Assembly: GCA_008360975.2 (NCBI GenBank)
Contig: CM039199.1
Coordinates: 2,744,530-2,808,529 of the forward strand
DNA: 64,000 nt
From: Lichenostomus cassidix
Taxonomy: Eukaryota > Chordata > Aves > Passeriformes > Meliphagidae
Reading direction: 5' to 3'
Shown here: positions 47,901-52,429 of the stretch, one piece after another
How the letters are laid out: each line of letters starts with the position of its first letter
Numbering within the stretch: the first letter of the stretch is position 1
The notes under the pieces: model-generated
Seen by the model: only the letters and a program-made list of their open reading frames with translations
What the model was told of the DNA's origin: nothing
The model's database searches: none
Program-made: the position numbers and the translations under genes

Positions 47901-48425
47901 ATTCCCAGCGAGGAAGGAGCCATGCCCTGCTGGGGTTCAGTTCTTCAGCCTGGGGGAGGGCTGCTGTCAGCTGCTCTTGCCTGGTTCACCTTGACCACGC
48001 ACTGGCTGGGGACTCCGCCTTATTATTTATTTATTTATCAGTTTATTTATCTACCTATTTATTTATTTATTTATTTGTCCACCTGCCTCTCCCTGCAGTT
48101 CCGTTCGGCTCTTTCCGTGAGCTGCTCACCGAAACGGGGAGAGCAGGGCTGGGGAGTTTGCTCTGTTCTCCCAGGAGGTGATGTGTTGCTGCAGTTGAGA
48201 CACAACCCTGTCCAAGCATGGAGGGTTTGGTATGCCATGGTTTTCTGTCCCTCCCCGTGTTTCTTTCTCTGCATGTTCCAGTGGGTCCTTTGTTCTGAGC
48301 AGGGCAGTTCTGTGAGCTCCGTGAGTGCTGCCAGCACAGCGGCCGTGAGTGGTGGTGGTATGGTATGGTATGTTTTTATTTCATATCAAATTTTATTATA
48401 ATAAAGTCTATTTTCACAAAAATAC
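2738..48425 (+). CDS. TSPOAP1: TSPOAP1 (RIM-binding protein 1) gene, 5' end missing
   Basis: Presynaptic scaffold that links RIM proteins and voltage-gated calcium channels at active zones through its SH3 domains; also described as a partner of the mitochondrial translocator protein TSPO. Twenty-five core exons, all with AG/GT borders and matching phases, encode about 1,818 residues and end at the TAA at 47367-47369. Numbering from the first visible exon: coiled coil ~1-300, SH3-1 ~445-505, FN3 domains ~575-860, acidic Ser-rich disordered stretch ~860-1500, SH3-2 ~1526-1590, SH3-3 ~1664-1727, polybasic tail ~1752-1818. Peptides such as [28 protein letters not shown] and [17 protein letters not shown] match mammalian TSPOAP1 as I recall it. 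RIMBP2 and RIMBP3 are less likely because the coiled-coil exons and the [11 protein letters not shown] region follow TSPOAP1 closely. About 260 N-terminal residues lie left of the window. A peroxidase gene follows on the same strand, as in mammals. Confidence 0.95.
3269..3770 (-). mobile_element. CR1 retrotransposon fragment, antisense
   Basis: Starts CATAGAATCGTGGAACGGTT (the complement of the CR1 3' tail) and runs through ACCTTAAAG, GGACACCTTCC and GGCACCCTGTG landmarks to CATCTCCATGGCCTCCTCTG. It merges directly into the CpG island. Confidence 0.9.
3775..4130. promoter_or_regulatory. Intragenic CpG island, candidate promoter
   Basis: Very GC- and CpG-rich (many GGCCGGG, GCGCCG and CCGCC runs), in sharp contrast to both flanks, and lying in the TSPOAP1 intron between 2992 and 7394. 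It carries a Kozak-perfect ATG at 3870 and a strong donor (CAG|GTAAGG) at 3889, the look of a first exon. Likely an alternative promoter, or the promoter of an unrecognised overlapping transcript. Confidence 0.65.
3870..3888 (+). other. Candidate first coding exon in CpG island (MAAQPP)
   Basis: GCCCCCGCCATGG context, then six codons (MAAQPP) and a phase-1 donor, CCAG|GTAAGG. All TSPOAP1 exons from 7394 to 17369 are entered in phase 0, so this ATG cannot feed the TSPOAP1 frame; joined to 7394 it stops after 18 codons and would act as an upstream ORF. The other open frame through the same donor (from 3673) does enter 7394 in frame, but its 5' half is CR1. Confidence 0.35.
3889..7393. other. 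TSPOAP1 intron
   Basis: Contains the rest of the CpG island and a sense CR1 at about 5.6-6.0 kb. Otherwise T-rich sequence with no convincing exon; the one candidate (4997-5094) is listed among the findings. Confidence 0.6.
5620..5998 (+). mobile_element. CR1 fragment, sense
   Basis: GGAGCTCAGCCTGGAG, GGAACCTTGTGGCTCTGCAC, GGACAGGAGGAGAGGGAACA and CACTCAGTGCTCTGGGCTGG are landmarks of a CR1 subfamily also seen, in part, at 57.9 kb and inverted at 61.3 kb. Confidence 0.88.
7394..7501 (+). CDS. TSPOAP1: TSPOAP1 coding exon: linker into coiled coil
   Basis: 36 codons, phase 0/0, acceptor CTTTCAG and donor GTGAGT. Starts [18 protein letters not shown] and ends KHVQQL, which aligns with the RVQQLE segment of mammalian TSPOAP1. 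The first two thirds is a poorly conserved linker. Confidence 0.85.
8252..8335 (+). CDS. TSPOAP1: TSPOAP1 coding exon: basic coiled-coil segment
   Basis: 28 codons, phase 0/0, donor GTAAGT. Peptide [19 protein letters not shown] is a near match to the mammalian KKRKKCESLEQEARKK helix. Highly charged and heptad-like. Confidence 0.93.
8770..8850 (-). mobile_element. Short CR1 3' end, antisense
   Basis: ATCACAGACTGATTTGGGTT followed by GGAAGGGACCTTAGAGGTCA, the complement of the CR1 terminal region. It lies just before the exon at 9001. Confidence 0.8.
9001..9090 (+). CDS. TSPOAP1: TSPOAP1 coding exon: coiled coil
   Basis: 30 codons, phase 0/0, acceptor TCTGGACAG and donor GTAAAA. The peptide includes [15 protein letters not shown], matching the human QNENARLVEENSRL heptads. 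Confidence 0.92.
9799..9921 (+). CDS. TSPOAP1: TSPOAP1 coding exon: coiled coil
   Basis: 41 codons, phase 0/0, acceptor CTCTTCAG and donor [26 protein letters not shown] aligns with the human VEWENAELRGQLLGVTQERD segment, and the exon ends LENLEQVLK. Confidence 0.93.
10279..10762. repeat. LTR-like dispersed repeat, copy 1
   Basis: About 484 bases, matched nearly throughout by a second copy at 25.2 kb in the same orientation. The core is bounded by TGATGCC and its complement GGCATCA (TG...CA ends), with GTGT on both sides and one GTATAAAAA box near the 3' end. These traits suit a solo LTR of an old endogenous retroelement; no internal coding sequence is present. Confidence 0.72.
10799..10903 (+). 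CDS. TSPOAP1: TSPOAP1 coding exon: coiled coil
   Basis: 35 codons, phase 0/0, acceptor TCCTGCAG and donor [26 protein letters not shown] followed by [11 protein letters not shown]. The acceptor lies only 36 bases after the end of an LTR-like repeat. The Met at its second codon is the first in-frame ATG that a transcript from the 3.8 kb CpG island would meet in these exons. Confidence 0.95.
10975..11190 (-). mobile_element. CR1 fragment, antisense
   Basis: CCAATCTAAACCTTCCCTTG, GAGGCCATTTCCCCTTGTTC and GGATCAGCTCCCTGAGCTGC are internal CR1 landmarks. The 3' tail is absent. Confidence 0.75.
11273..11323 (+). CDS. TSPOAP1: TSPOAP1 coding exon: short coiled-coil exon
   Basis: 17 codons, [17 protein letters not shown], phase 0/0, acceptor TTCCTTAG and donor GTAAGA. 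It matches the mammalian [17 protein letters not shown] almost residue for residue. Confidence 0.95.
12515..12632 (+). mobile_element. CR1 3' end, sense
   Basis: CAACCTGGTCTAGTGAAAGG, then TCTTCCAGCCCAAACCATTC and a short ATGATTCTGTGA tail. Confidence 0.85.
12820..12945 (-). mobile_element. CR1 3' end, antisense
   Basis: CCAGAATCATGGAATGGTTG, GGAAGGGACCTTAAAGTTCA and GGGACACTTTCCACTAGACC. Confidence 0.85.
13215..13360 (+). mobile_element. Probable degraded CR1 fragment
   Basis: TTGGAGGTGTTCAGAACTGG, GGATCAGGTGATCCTGGTGC and TCTGTAGTTCTGAG look like the last part of a diverged CR1. Confidence 0.5.
14121..14141 (+). CDS. TSPOAP1: TSPOAP1 21-base micro-exon
   Basis: Seven codons, STLDCMQ, between acceptor TTGCTCCCAG and donor GTACTG. 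It fills exactly the gap between LLE (exon ending 11323) and ARVKDLEDQ (exon at 17369); the human protein reads STLDSMQ at this place. Too short for ORF calling. Flanked by introns of 2.8 and 3.2 kb. Confidence 0.9.
14142..17368. other. TSPOAP1 intron, 3.2 kb
   Basis: No CR1 tail, RNA gene or convincing exon seen. Open frames here are short and unlike any family I know. Confidence 0.6.
17369..17552 (+). CDS. TSPOAP1: TSPOAP1 coding exon: end of coiled coil
   Basis: Phase 0 in, phase 1 out; acceptor CTGGCAG and donor [24 protein letters not shown] closes the coiled coil, then a Ser/Leu-rich linker. All coiled-coil exons before this one are phase 0/0, so they could be skipped or duplicated without a frameshift. 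Confidence 0.93.
17854..18074 (+). CDS. TSPOAP1: TSPOAP1 coding exon: Ser-rich linker
   Basis: Phase 1 in, phase 0 out; acceptor TTATTGCAG and donor GTCAGT. Weakly conserved beginning, then [20 protein letters not shown] and SCPTPE, a conserved linker before SH3-1. Confidence 0.93.
18075..20273. other. TSPOAP1 intron, 2.2 kb
   Basis: Apart from an antisense CR1 near its 3' end, no features recognised. Confidence 0.6.
19885..20140 (-). mobile_element. CR1 fragment, antisense
   Basis: GGTGGAAGAGGTCTCCAGAG, GGCTACAGGTTCTTCAAGGA and TTTTCCCTAATGTCTGACTG are typical of a CR1 subfamily. Confidence 0.7.
20274..20383 (+). CDS. TSPOAP1: TSPOAP1 coding exon: acidic linker and start of SH3-1
   Basis: Phase 0 in, phase 2 out; acceptor ACTTTCAG and donor [26 protein letters not shown] is the conserved acidic lead, followed by LQVFLARY, the first beta strand of SH3-1. 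Confidence 0.95.
20530..20925 (+). mobile_element. CR1 fragment, sense
   Basis: AGCCTGAAGAAGAGAAGGCC, AGGGACTTGGGACAAGGGAT, CAGGCCCTGGCACAGGGTGC and CCTTCCAACTCAGACC. A 75-codon open frame in it is CR1 tail, not a host gene. Confidence 0.9.
21680..21990 (-). mobile_element. CR1 fragment, antisense
   Basis: GGAGACCCCACAGCCTCTCT, CCATTGCCTCTTGTCTTGTT, CTCTTCTCCAAGCTGAACAG and GAGAAGCTCCAGTCCCCTCA are internal CR1 landmarks. Confidence 0.85.
22198..22307 (+). CDS. TSPOAP1: TSPOAP1 coding exon: core of SH3-1
   Basis: Phase 2 in, phase 1 out; donor [23 protein letters not shown], then [18 protein letters not shown]. The ALYDY-like start, acidic RT loop and n-Src loop of the RIM-binding-protein SH3 family are all visible. 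Confidence 0.96.
22308..23736. other. TSPOAP1 intron inside SH3-1
   Basis: 1.4 kb that splits the SH3-1 coding sequence. No repeat or RNA recognised. Confidence 0.6.
23737..24552 (+). CDS. TSPOAP1: TSPOAP1 large exon: end of SH3-1, FN3-1 and FN3-2
   Basis: 816 bases, phase 1 in and out. [11 protein letters not shown] completes SH3-1 (the ALxPSNY-type strand). A Ser-rich linker follows, then FN3-1 from [10 protein letters not shown] with the core Trp in VVGWEPP, and FN3-2 from [16 protein letters not shown] to HFTTPL. The acceptor TTTAG follows a T/G tract, and the donor is GTACCA after CTAGCAG. FN3 domains in this family act as spacers and partner-binding modules. Confidence 0.95.
25069..25220 (+). 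CDS. TSPOAP1: TSPOAP1 coding exon: first half of FN3-3
   Basis: Phase 1 in, phase 0 out; acceptor TCTCACAG and donor [26 protein letters not shown], then [10 protein letters not shown] and [10 protein letters not shown], nearly identical to the human protein. An LTR-like repeat begins about 20 bases into the following intron. Confidence 0.96.
25241..25757. repeat. LTR-like dispersed repeat, copy 2
   Basis: About 517 bases. It differs from copy 1 mainly by point changes and a tandem expansion of the GTATAAAAA box (three copies at 25702-25730), which accounts for most of the length difference. Same TGATGCC/GGCATCA ends and GTGT flanks. It starts about 20 bases after the donor of the FN3-3 exon. 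Confidence 0.72.
25758..27220. other. TSPOAP1 intron after LTR-like copy 2
   Basis: Mostly one sense CR1 (listed separately) plus plain sequence before the FN3-3 exon. Confidence 0.6.
26160..26714 (+). mobile_element. CR1 element, sense, 3' part
   Basis: One of the longer copies here: GAGATCCCACCTGCAGAGCT, GAGTCCAGAGGAGGCCACAG, AGAGCTGGAGAGGGACTTTG, CAGGCCCTGGCACAAGGTGC, then CCCAAACCATTCCATGATTC. Confidence 0.92.
27221..27793 (+). CDS. TSPOAP1: TSPOAP1 coding exon: second half of FN3-3 and Pro-rich linker
   Basis: 191 codons, phase 0/0, acceptor TTGCTTGCAG and donor [26 protein letters not shown] through [15 protein letters not shown] completes FN3-3. The rest is Pro/Ser-rich, low complexity and poorly conserved. 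The FN3 part has a decayed second copy about 1.5 kb downstream. Confidence 0.94.
28668..28796 (-). mobile_element. CR1 3' end, antisense
   Basis: TCATAGAATCATGGAATGGT to CTTCCAGGGATGAGG. Its truncated end touches the duplicated exon fragment. Confidence 0.9.
28797..28956 (+). pseudogene. Decayed duplicate of the FN3-3 exon fragment
   Basis: About 160 bases align with the exon at 27251-27410: the stretch coding [12 protein letters not shown] is repeated with few changes, then [13 protein letters not shown], after which the copy lacks ~10 bases and meets an in-frame TAA near 28886. It has no usable splice frame and sits directly at the truncated end of an antisense CR1 piece. Most likely a partial tandem duplication that decayed; it cannot substitute for the real exon. 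Confidence 0.85.
28957..29831. other. TSPOAP1 intron
   Basis: No features recognised between the duplicated exon fragment and the next coding exon. Confidence 0.55.
29832..30122 (+). CDS. TSPOAP1: TSPOAP1 coding exon: disordered linker
   Basis: 97 codons, phase 0/0, acceptor GTTTCCCAG and donor GTTTGT. Starts [18 protein letters not shown] and ends EMSRVKRE. Charged, Gln/Ser/Glu-rich and poorly conserved. It is accepted because its phases agree with both neighbours and the frame is open end to end. Confidence 0.8.
30389..30568 (+). CDS. TSPOAP1: TSPOAP1 coding exon: acidic linker
   Basis: 60 codons, phase 0/0, acceptor TTTCAACAG and donor [25 protein letters not shown] matches the human GRNSDLSDIQEEEEEE motif, and the exon ends QENGEK as human ends RENGAK. 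Confidence 0.94.
30569..32515. other. TSPOAP1 intron
   Basis: Contains a CR1 3' end at about 30860-30980. A 99-codon open frame near 31.5 kb ends in a hydrophobic stretch read from T-rich DNA and has no support as a gene. Confidence 0.6.
30860..30980 (+). mobile_element. CR1 3' end, sense
   Basis: GGGGTGTCCTGTGCAGTTCC, TTGGACTCCATCCTTGTGGG and CTCAGGATATTCCATGATTC; same subfamily as the copy at 34.7-35.0 kb. Confidence 0.85.
32516..33569 (+). CDS. TSPOAP1: TSPOAP1 large exon: acidic and basic disordered region
   Basis: 1,054 bases. Begins [20 protein letters not shown], then KKLFSIPE and an Asp/Glu run; later EHCSRLLGN and [16 protein letters not shown], all present in mammalian TSPOAP1. 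The 3' end is the uncertain part: the best donor is GTAAGT at 33570, giving phase 1 out, which fits the exon at 34515. The open frame itself runs on to a TGA at 33650-33652, so retention would give a protein ending HKRVG. Confidence 0.9.
33570..34241. other. TSPOAP1 intron, or retained extension of the preceding exon
   Basis: The reading frame of the previous exon stays open for 80 bases to TGA at 33650-33652. No convincing intermediate exon that would reconcile the phase of the 34242 exon. Confidence 0.5.
34242..34368 (+). CDS. TSPOAP1: Candidate optional TSPOAP1 exon (Arg/Ser-rich)
   Basis: 127 bases with a good acceptor (CCACTTGCAG) and donor (GTGAGC), open in one frame and reading [20 protein letters not shown], which resembles the basic Arg-rich linker before SH3-2 in mammals. 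It leaves in phase 1, compatible with the exon at 34515, but must be entered in phase 0, whereas the preceding exon's best donor (33570) leaves phase 1. Use would therefore need another upstream donor, for example GAG|GTGATG near 33448, or an unseen exon. Confidence 0.5.
34515..34666 (+). CDS. TSPOAP1: TSPOAP1 coding exon: first half of SH3-2
   Basis: Phase 1 in, phase 0 out; donor [26 protein letters not shown], then [15 protein letters not shown]: the ALFDYDP strand and RT loop of the second SH3 domain, nearly invariant in the RIM-BP family. Confidence 0.97.
34715..35036 (+). mobile_element. CR1 element, sense, filling an intron
   Basis: GGGTTAGATATCAGAAAAAG, CAGGCTCCCCAGGGAATGGG, GTTTGGACAACGCTCTCATT, GGACTGATGATCCTTGTGGG and CTCAGGATATTCCATGACTC. 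It takes up about three quarters of the 422-base intron inside SH3-2 and ends about 50 bases before the acceptor. Confidence 0.92.
35089..35251 (+). CDS. TSPOAP1: TSPOAP1 coding exon: second half of SH3-2
   Basis: Phase 0 in, phase 1 out; acceptor TCCTTGCAG and donor [26 protein letters not shown], then PCNMVSEV closes SH3-2, followed by the helical [14 protein letters not shown] segment. The intron before it is only 422 bases and is largely made of a CR1 copy. Confidence 0.97.
35252..37110. other. TSPOAP1 intron, 1.9 kb
   Basis: Includes a small CR1 3' end at 36183-36226 (CTTTAAGGTCCCTTCCCACC). Nothing else recognised. Confidence 0.6.
37111..37182 (+). CDS. TSPOAP1: TSPOAP1 coding exon: Pro-rich basic linker
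   Basis: 72 bases, phase 1 in and out, acceptor TTTTTATTAAG (pyrimidine-poor just before AG) and donor GTCTGT. Reads [20 protein letters not shown], then SKK; the [10 protein letters not shown] core is identical to human TSPOAP1 and resembles an SH3 ligand. Confidence 0.92.
37556..37591 (+). CDS. TSPOAP1: TSPOAP1 micro-exon with tandem CAGCAG acceptor
   Basis: Acceptor CCCCCCCAGCAG is a NAGNAG site, so the exon is 36 or 33 bases long; both keep phase 1 in and out and differ by one residue (Ala). Peptide [10 protein letters not shown]. The phases fit both neighbours. The peptide is not conserved enough to identify by itself. Confidence 0.72.
38023..38126 (+). CDS. TSPOAP1: TSPOAP1 coding exon: start of SH3-3
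   Basis: Phase 1 in, phase 0 out; acceptor TTTGTCCTGCAG and donor [26 protein letters not shown] is the first strand and RT loop of the third SH3 domain; human has [18 protein letters not shown]. Confidence 0.97.
38901..38958. repeat. 29-base perfect tandem duplication
   Basis: Two identical 29-base units beginning CTGGTGAGAAATTCCAGGCA, directly upstream of the exon at 38989. Each unit contains a donor-like CTG|GTGAGA. Confidence 0.95.
38989..39060 (+). CDS. TSPOAP1: TSPOAP1 coding exon: middle of SH3-3
   Basis: 24 codons, phase 0/0, donor [26 protein letters not shown], then GFYY. A 29-base tandem duplication lies 30-88 bases before the exon. Confidence 0.97.
39246..39640 (-). mobile_element. 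CR1 element, antisense
   Basis: TTAGAATGGGTTGGGTGGGA, CCTGTCCAGCCTGGCTTGGA, GGCACCCTGTGCCAGGGCCT, GGCAGTGGGAAGCCATTCCC and CAGCCTGGCTCCAGAGCAGA. Confidence 0.92.
40281..40409 (+). CDS. TSPOAP1: TSPOAP1 coding exon: end of SH3-3
   Basis: 43 codons, phase 0/0, acceptor GATCTTGCAG and donor [25 protein letters not shown] completes the domain. It ends SAESQ, exactly where the human sequence reads AESQ before its short final exon. Confidence 0.96.
40410..47165. other. Large TSPOAP1 intron, 6.8 kb
   Basis: No CR1 tail, RNA gene or exon recognised. A short GGTTTGGGTAACTC repeat lies near 44577-44645. A short alternative last exon, like the human RTRRRRVQC end, could hide here, but I could not find one. 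Confidence 0.55.
47166..47369 (+). CDS. TSPOAP1: TSPOAP1 last coding exon: polybasic C-terminus
   Basis: Acceptor TTTCCCATCCAG, open for 67 codons to TAA. Begins [20 protein letters not shown] and ends with a Lys/Phe-rich cluster, [20 protein letters not shown]. This differs from the RTRRRRVQC-type end I recall for human TSPOAP1 but fits the long C-terminus of RIM-BP family isoforms. The basic and aromatic pattern could bind acidic membranes (inference). It lies 6.8 kb after the previous exon. Confidence 0.87.
   Translation, partial: LNPDGSVDQSDSSPSPPAAPSCLVPGEQCPEQALLTCTDAPGQSKKKRGFFFKGKNLFRKLGSNKKN
48022..48077 (+). promoter_or_regulatory. AU-rich element in TSPOAP1 3' UTR
   Basis: A run of overlapping ATTTA pentamers (TTATTTATTTATTT twice over, separated by CAGTTTATTTATCTACC). 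Clustered, overlapping AUUUA is the class II ARE pattern that recruits mRNA-decay and stabilising factors such as TTP and the ELAV family; neuronal ELAV proteins would suit a synaptic mRNA (inference). It may also simply be an ATTT microsatellite. Confidence 0.6.
48400..48405 (+). terminator. Poly(A) signal AATAAA of TSPOAP1
   Basis: Canonical hexamer within TTATAATAAAGTC about 1.03 kb after the stop, followed ~15 bases later by CACAAAAATA, a plausible cleavage site, and TTTTCC downstream. Confidence 0.75.
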
Positions 48426-49600
48426 ATTTTCCTTAAAAAAAAGCCAAAGATTCGGTGATGCTTCTTGGGAGGATGGGGAAATGATAGCAATCACTTTGGA
48501 TGTTCTGCACCTTCCATGTCCCCTTAGAGGGCAGACATGGCTGTGGGTGGCCCTGGTGTGAGGTGGCAGCCCTGGGGATGCAGGACACAGGGACAGCTGG
48601 GGACACGAGGCTGCCCAGAGTGCCTGGGCTGAACCTCTGCACTCCCACTGGTGTGGAAGTGTTGGGTCAGGGGTGTGGTGCTGCACCTTGAGCCTCTCAG
48701 AATCCAGCCAAGGTGGCAAAAGTCACTCTGGGATTTTGTGGGGATTCTGCAGGGATTCCCCTGACAGGAAGGACTTGTTTGGGAAGCTGCTGCTCCTTAG
48801 AGAGAAATATTCCATGAGGATCTTTATACCACAGCGAGGCATTGTGTCCTGTGGTGGATGGGAGGACAAGGACAGACCAAAGGTGTTGAAATGACGAAGT
48901 GCTGCAGCTCTGCTGGATGATTTCATCTTTCAGTGATGAAACTCATCAGCGACCCAGAGCTTTATCTGCAGCCTGTCCTCCCATGGAGGAAGTCACTGCT
49001 GCTCTAACTGAATTTACCAACTGGAGTTTCCTAAGCGAGTTGTTGAAGGTCTTTTGAAAGAAACTGTCGTTGCTTTTATCAGTTCCTCAGGGGATGAATT
49101 GGAGAACAAAACCTTTCAGAAGAAAAGCAGCTGCTGGAATGTTCTGGAGTCTGGTAGAGCCAGAAATTATGTGAAGCCAGTGCCTGCCTGGCTCCCTCTC
49201 TCCTGGTGCTTCCATCCTCCCTGCCCAGCTGAGCCCCTGGGACCACAAGATGTGTGTTGTGTCTCTGCCTCCTGTGAATTTTGCTGTGGTAGAGGCCCAG
49301 ACCTATTCTTCAGCAAATTCTCTTTAATTCACTTGGTTCCCCAACCCCAGGCAGGCTGTACAGCAAAGCTCAGAGAAGTCTCCATGACAAAGACTGAAGA
49401 CCTTCAAGCTGTTATAGCTAAACAGGAAAGGCTATAAGAAACAAAAAAAATAAAAGGTAAAGATACAATCCAGACGTTCTGGTTTCTGAAGCAGCTGGAG
49501 AGCAATTCTTTTTTCTGAGAGCAGCTTGGAGTGGTATTTCTCATTGCTGGTGTAGGGGCTGATGTGTTTATCATCTTTGTCAGTGACAAAGTGGCTCGAG
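48426..49600. other. Intergenic sequence after TSPOAP1
   Basis: No gene, RNA or clear repeat recognised in this 1.2 kb. Confidence 0.55.
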
Positions 49601-50565
49601 GGCACCCTGGGCAGTGTCCTGGTGACACCAGGCTGTGTTAGGGTCACACACTGGAGGGCAGGGATGAGACATCCAGGGAAGGGACTGGACAGGCTGGAGA
49701 GGTGGGGCTGTGCAAAGCTGATGCCACTTAACAAGGCCAAGTACAAGGTGCTGCATGGGAGTCAAGGGCAATCCCAAACACGAGTACAGGCTGGGAAGAG
49801 GATGGGGATGAATGGATGGATGGATGGATGGATGGATGGATGGATGGATGGATGGATGGATGGAAAGCTGCCTTGAGAAGAAGGATTTGGAGGTGCTGGT
49901 GGATGAGCAACTCAACACAATCATAGAATAGCCATTAAAGATGATCTGGTTCCAAACCCCTGCCATGGGTGTGCCCTGGCTATGGGTGTCAGAACCTCCA
50001 CCTGCCCTGGGCTGATGCCCCAGTGTGGGCAGAGGTGAGGGGGAATTCAGGTGAGACCTCACCTGCACAGCTGCCCCAGCCCTGGGCTCCCAGCACAAGA
50101 AAGGCCTGGAGCTGCTGGAGAGAGTCCAGAGGAGACCATGGAGACTCTGAGGGCTGGAGACCCTCTGCTCTGGAGCCAGGCTGGGAGAGCTGGGTGTTCA
50201 CTTGGAGAAGGATCCAGGGTAATATCAGAGCCCCTTCCAGTGCCTAAAAGGCCTCCAGGAGAGCTGGAGAGGGACTTGGGACAAGGGGTGGAAAGACAGG
50301 ACAAGGGGGAATGGCTTCCCACTGCCAGAGGGCAGGGAGAGATGGGATATTGGGAAGGAATTCTTCCCTATGAGGAAATGGCTGCCCTGGCACAGGGTGC
50401 CCAGAGAAGCTGTGGCTGCCCCTGGATCCCTGGCAGTGTCCAAGGCCAGGTTGGACAGGGCTTGGAGCAGCCTGGGGTGGTGGAAGATGTCCCTGTCCAT
50501 GGCAGGGGTGGAACAAGAAGGTCTGTGAGGTCCCACCCAAGCCAAACCATGCTGTGATTCTCTGA
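49600..50565 (+). mobile_element. Composite CR1 complex, mainly sense
   Basis: The sense parts match 5' (TGCATGGGAGTCAAGGGCAA) and 3' CR1 regions (CTGGAGAGAGTCCAGAGGAG, GGCACAGGGTGCCCAGAGAA, AAGCCAAACCATGCTGTGAT). It is interrupted by a TGGA array and by what looks like a small antisense CR1 tail at about 49920-49975 (ATCATAGAATAGCC). Confidence 0.85.
49812..49864. repeat. (TGGA)n microsatellite inside CR1
   Basis: About 13 perfect tetramer units. The CR1 on either side normally reads ...AGAATGGATTGAG... here, so the array probably grew from that site. Confidence 0.95.
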
Positions 50566-51325
50566 ATTAAGCTCCTAATTGGGAAACACAGTTATCAGTT
50601 ATCAACACGCACTAACTGTAGCCTTTGAAAAATCCTTATCCTCCTCCTCTATCTGCTGCTGACACAGCAGGGGAAGGACTCTGAGAGTGGCTTTGCAAAC
50701 CCACCAGCTCTGCCCCTTTGCACAAGAGCCATGCTGTGGTCACTGTTGTGCAAACTGCTGCTGCTGGAGCTGGAGTTGCTGCTGGAGCTGGGACCTCAGG
50801 CAGACACTCTGCTCTGTCTCACCCAGAGAGGGGTGGGCTGGAGGCACCTCCTGAGTCTCTTGGGTCAGGGTCACCTTGAAGGCCAGGGGAGGTTGCTCAG
50901 GGTCTCATTCAAGAGAGCATTATCCCCAGGGATGCAGATCCACCTCTGTTCTGAGTCCTGTCCCAGCACTTCACTACTCTCCTGGGTGTTTTTCTTACAT
51001 TCTTGGCAGCTCAATGTGCCATTGCCTCTTGTCCCATCCCTGGGCACTCTGAACAGCTCTGTCTGTGCTCTGCAACCCTTCCACGAGACAGTCAAAGCCA
51101 AGAGCAAGGCTTCCAGAGCCTTCTCCCCTCCAGGCTGACCAAACCCAGCTTTCTCCTGGGCTCCAGGTGGATTCCCTCCAAGTTGTCAAGACCAGTCTGC
51201 AAACAGGGCCAGCCTCACCTGGGCCTCACTGCAAGATCTGTAATCTGCTTTGCTGATTTTCTTCAAAACATTAAAGGACCAGGATCAGCATCAATGCAGA
51301 GCTCCACTTGCAAGGAAGCAGCTTT
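50566..51325. other. Intergenic sequence
   Basis: No gene recognised. The 135- and 221-codon open frames here have no family features. Confidence 0.5.
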
Positions 51326-51329
51326 GGGG

Positions 51330-51520
51330 CTGGGGATGGAGCCCAGTTTTGAGCATGGGGATGGAGCCCAGCTTTGGGGACAGAAATGGTGGATCCCAGA
51401 TTTGGGGGTGGGGATAGAACCCAGTTTCAGGGATGGGGCTGGAGCCCAGCTTTGGGGACAGAAATGGTGGATCCCAGATTTGGAGGTGGGGATGGTGGAT
51501 CCCAGCTTTGGGGATGGACA
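51330..51520. repeat. Minisatellite, ~24-30-base GGGGATGGAGCCCAGCTTT units
   Basis: Imperfect tandem units alternating GGAGCCCAGCTTTGGGGACA with GGTGGATCCCAGATTTGG and variants; a higher-order period near 84-90 bases is visible (the GGGGACAGAAATGGTGGATC block occurs twice). Confidence 0.88.
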
Positions 51521-51863
51521 CACCTGCATAGTCACTGCACTATTCCACAGCCCCTGTGGGTCGTGGGGTGTCCATGCAGGGCAGATTCCAGCTAAAGACC
51601 TTCATCCAACCAGCCCTGGCAGGAACTCAGTTGCTCCCAGTCTCTGCTGCTGCTCCAAGGAGTTTTGATCCATGAGGACAAACACAATTGCCATGTTCAA
51701 TGAGCCAGGAGGAGCTGAGGAGCAGCTCTGCCTCCCTGTACACCTCCATGCTCAAATACATCCCTCACAGATCCAGCAGGATCCCTCTGCCCTGTCAGCA
51801 CAGCAAGGATTTGTCCATCAGCTGCATTTACTCTGGGACAAGGAGAGGGGCTTTGGCCTCCTA

Positions 51864-51961
51864 AATATCCCAAATATCTATTAAACAGCTATTAAATATT
51901 TCCCACTCCTTCTGCAGCACGTGAAAGGAGCAGTTAGGTAATAATAAATTCCTATTAAAAC
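51864..51961. repeat. ~100-base direct repeat, left copy
   Basis: AATATCCCAAATATCTATTA, then TTCCCACTCCTTCTGCAGCA and AATAAATTCCTATTAAAACA. Matched at about 80-85% by the copy at 52.85 kb. Confidence 0.85.
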
Positions 51962-52429
51962 ACCTCTGGGAGGAGATGCTTTTTCAGCTGATCTGCAGGT
52001 GCAGCAGCACTCTGGGCAGGGATCAGAGCTGCCTGGGCTGCCCTGTGCTCCAGACCAGCAGCTGGGGGGTGACATCTGTTCAAACCATCATCCCTGTGCC
52101 TCCTCCAGCACAGGGAAGTGCACAAGGAAATGGGGCAGAGCATGTCAGGTGGGATGGGGAGTGCTGGGCACTGCAGGCGTCTCCAGGGGTAGATAGGAAA
52201 ACGTTTTTTCGACCTTTCAAAGCAGCAAAGGATGAAGAACACCATGGGGGAACAAACCTTGCCCCTGGAAGACACCCCCAGAAGGGCTCAAGATGTCAAA
52301 CCACCACAAAGTGATCCACAGAAGGTCACATCTCCACCTTCAAAAATCCAGGAAAGCTCCGGTGGAACATCAGGCTGGAGCAAAGGACAGCCCGGCAGCA
52401 AAGCAGCTCCCCGGCGGGCACTGAGCTGG

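Larger units (their letters stand above)
47370..48425 (+). other. TSPOAP1: TSPOAP1 3' UTR
   Basis: From the stop to about 20 bases past the AATAAA at 48400. It carries an AU-rich element and no competing poly(A) signal. The end point is inferred from the signal, not from transcript data. Confidence 0.75.
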
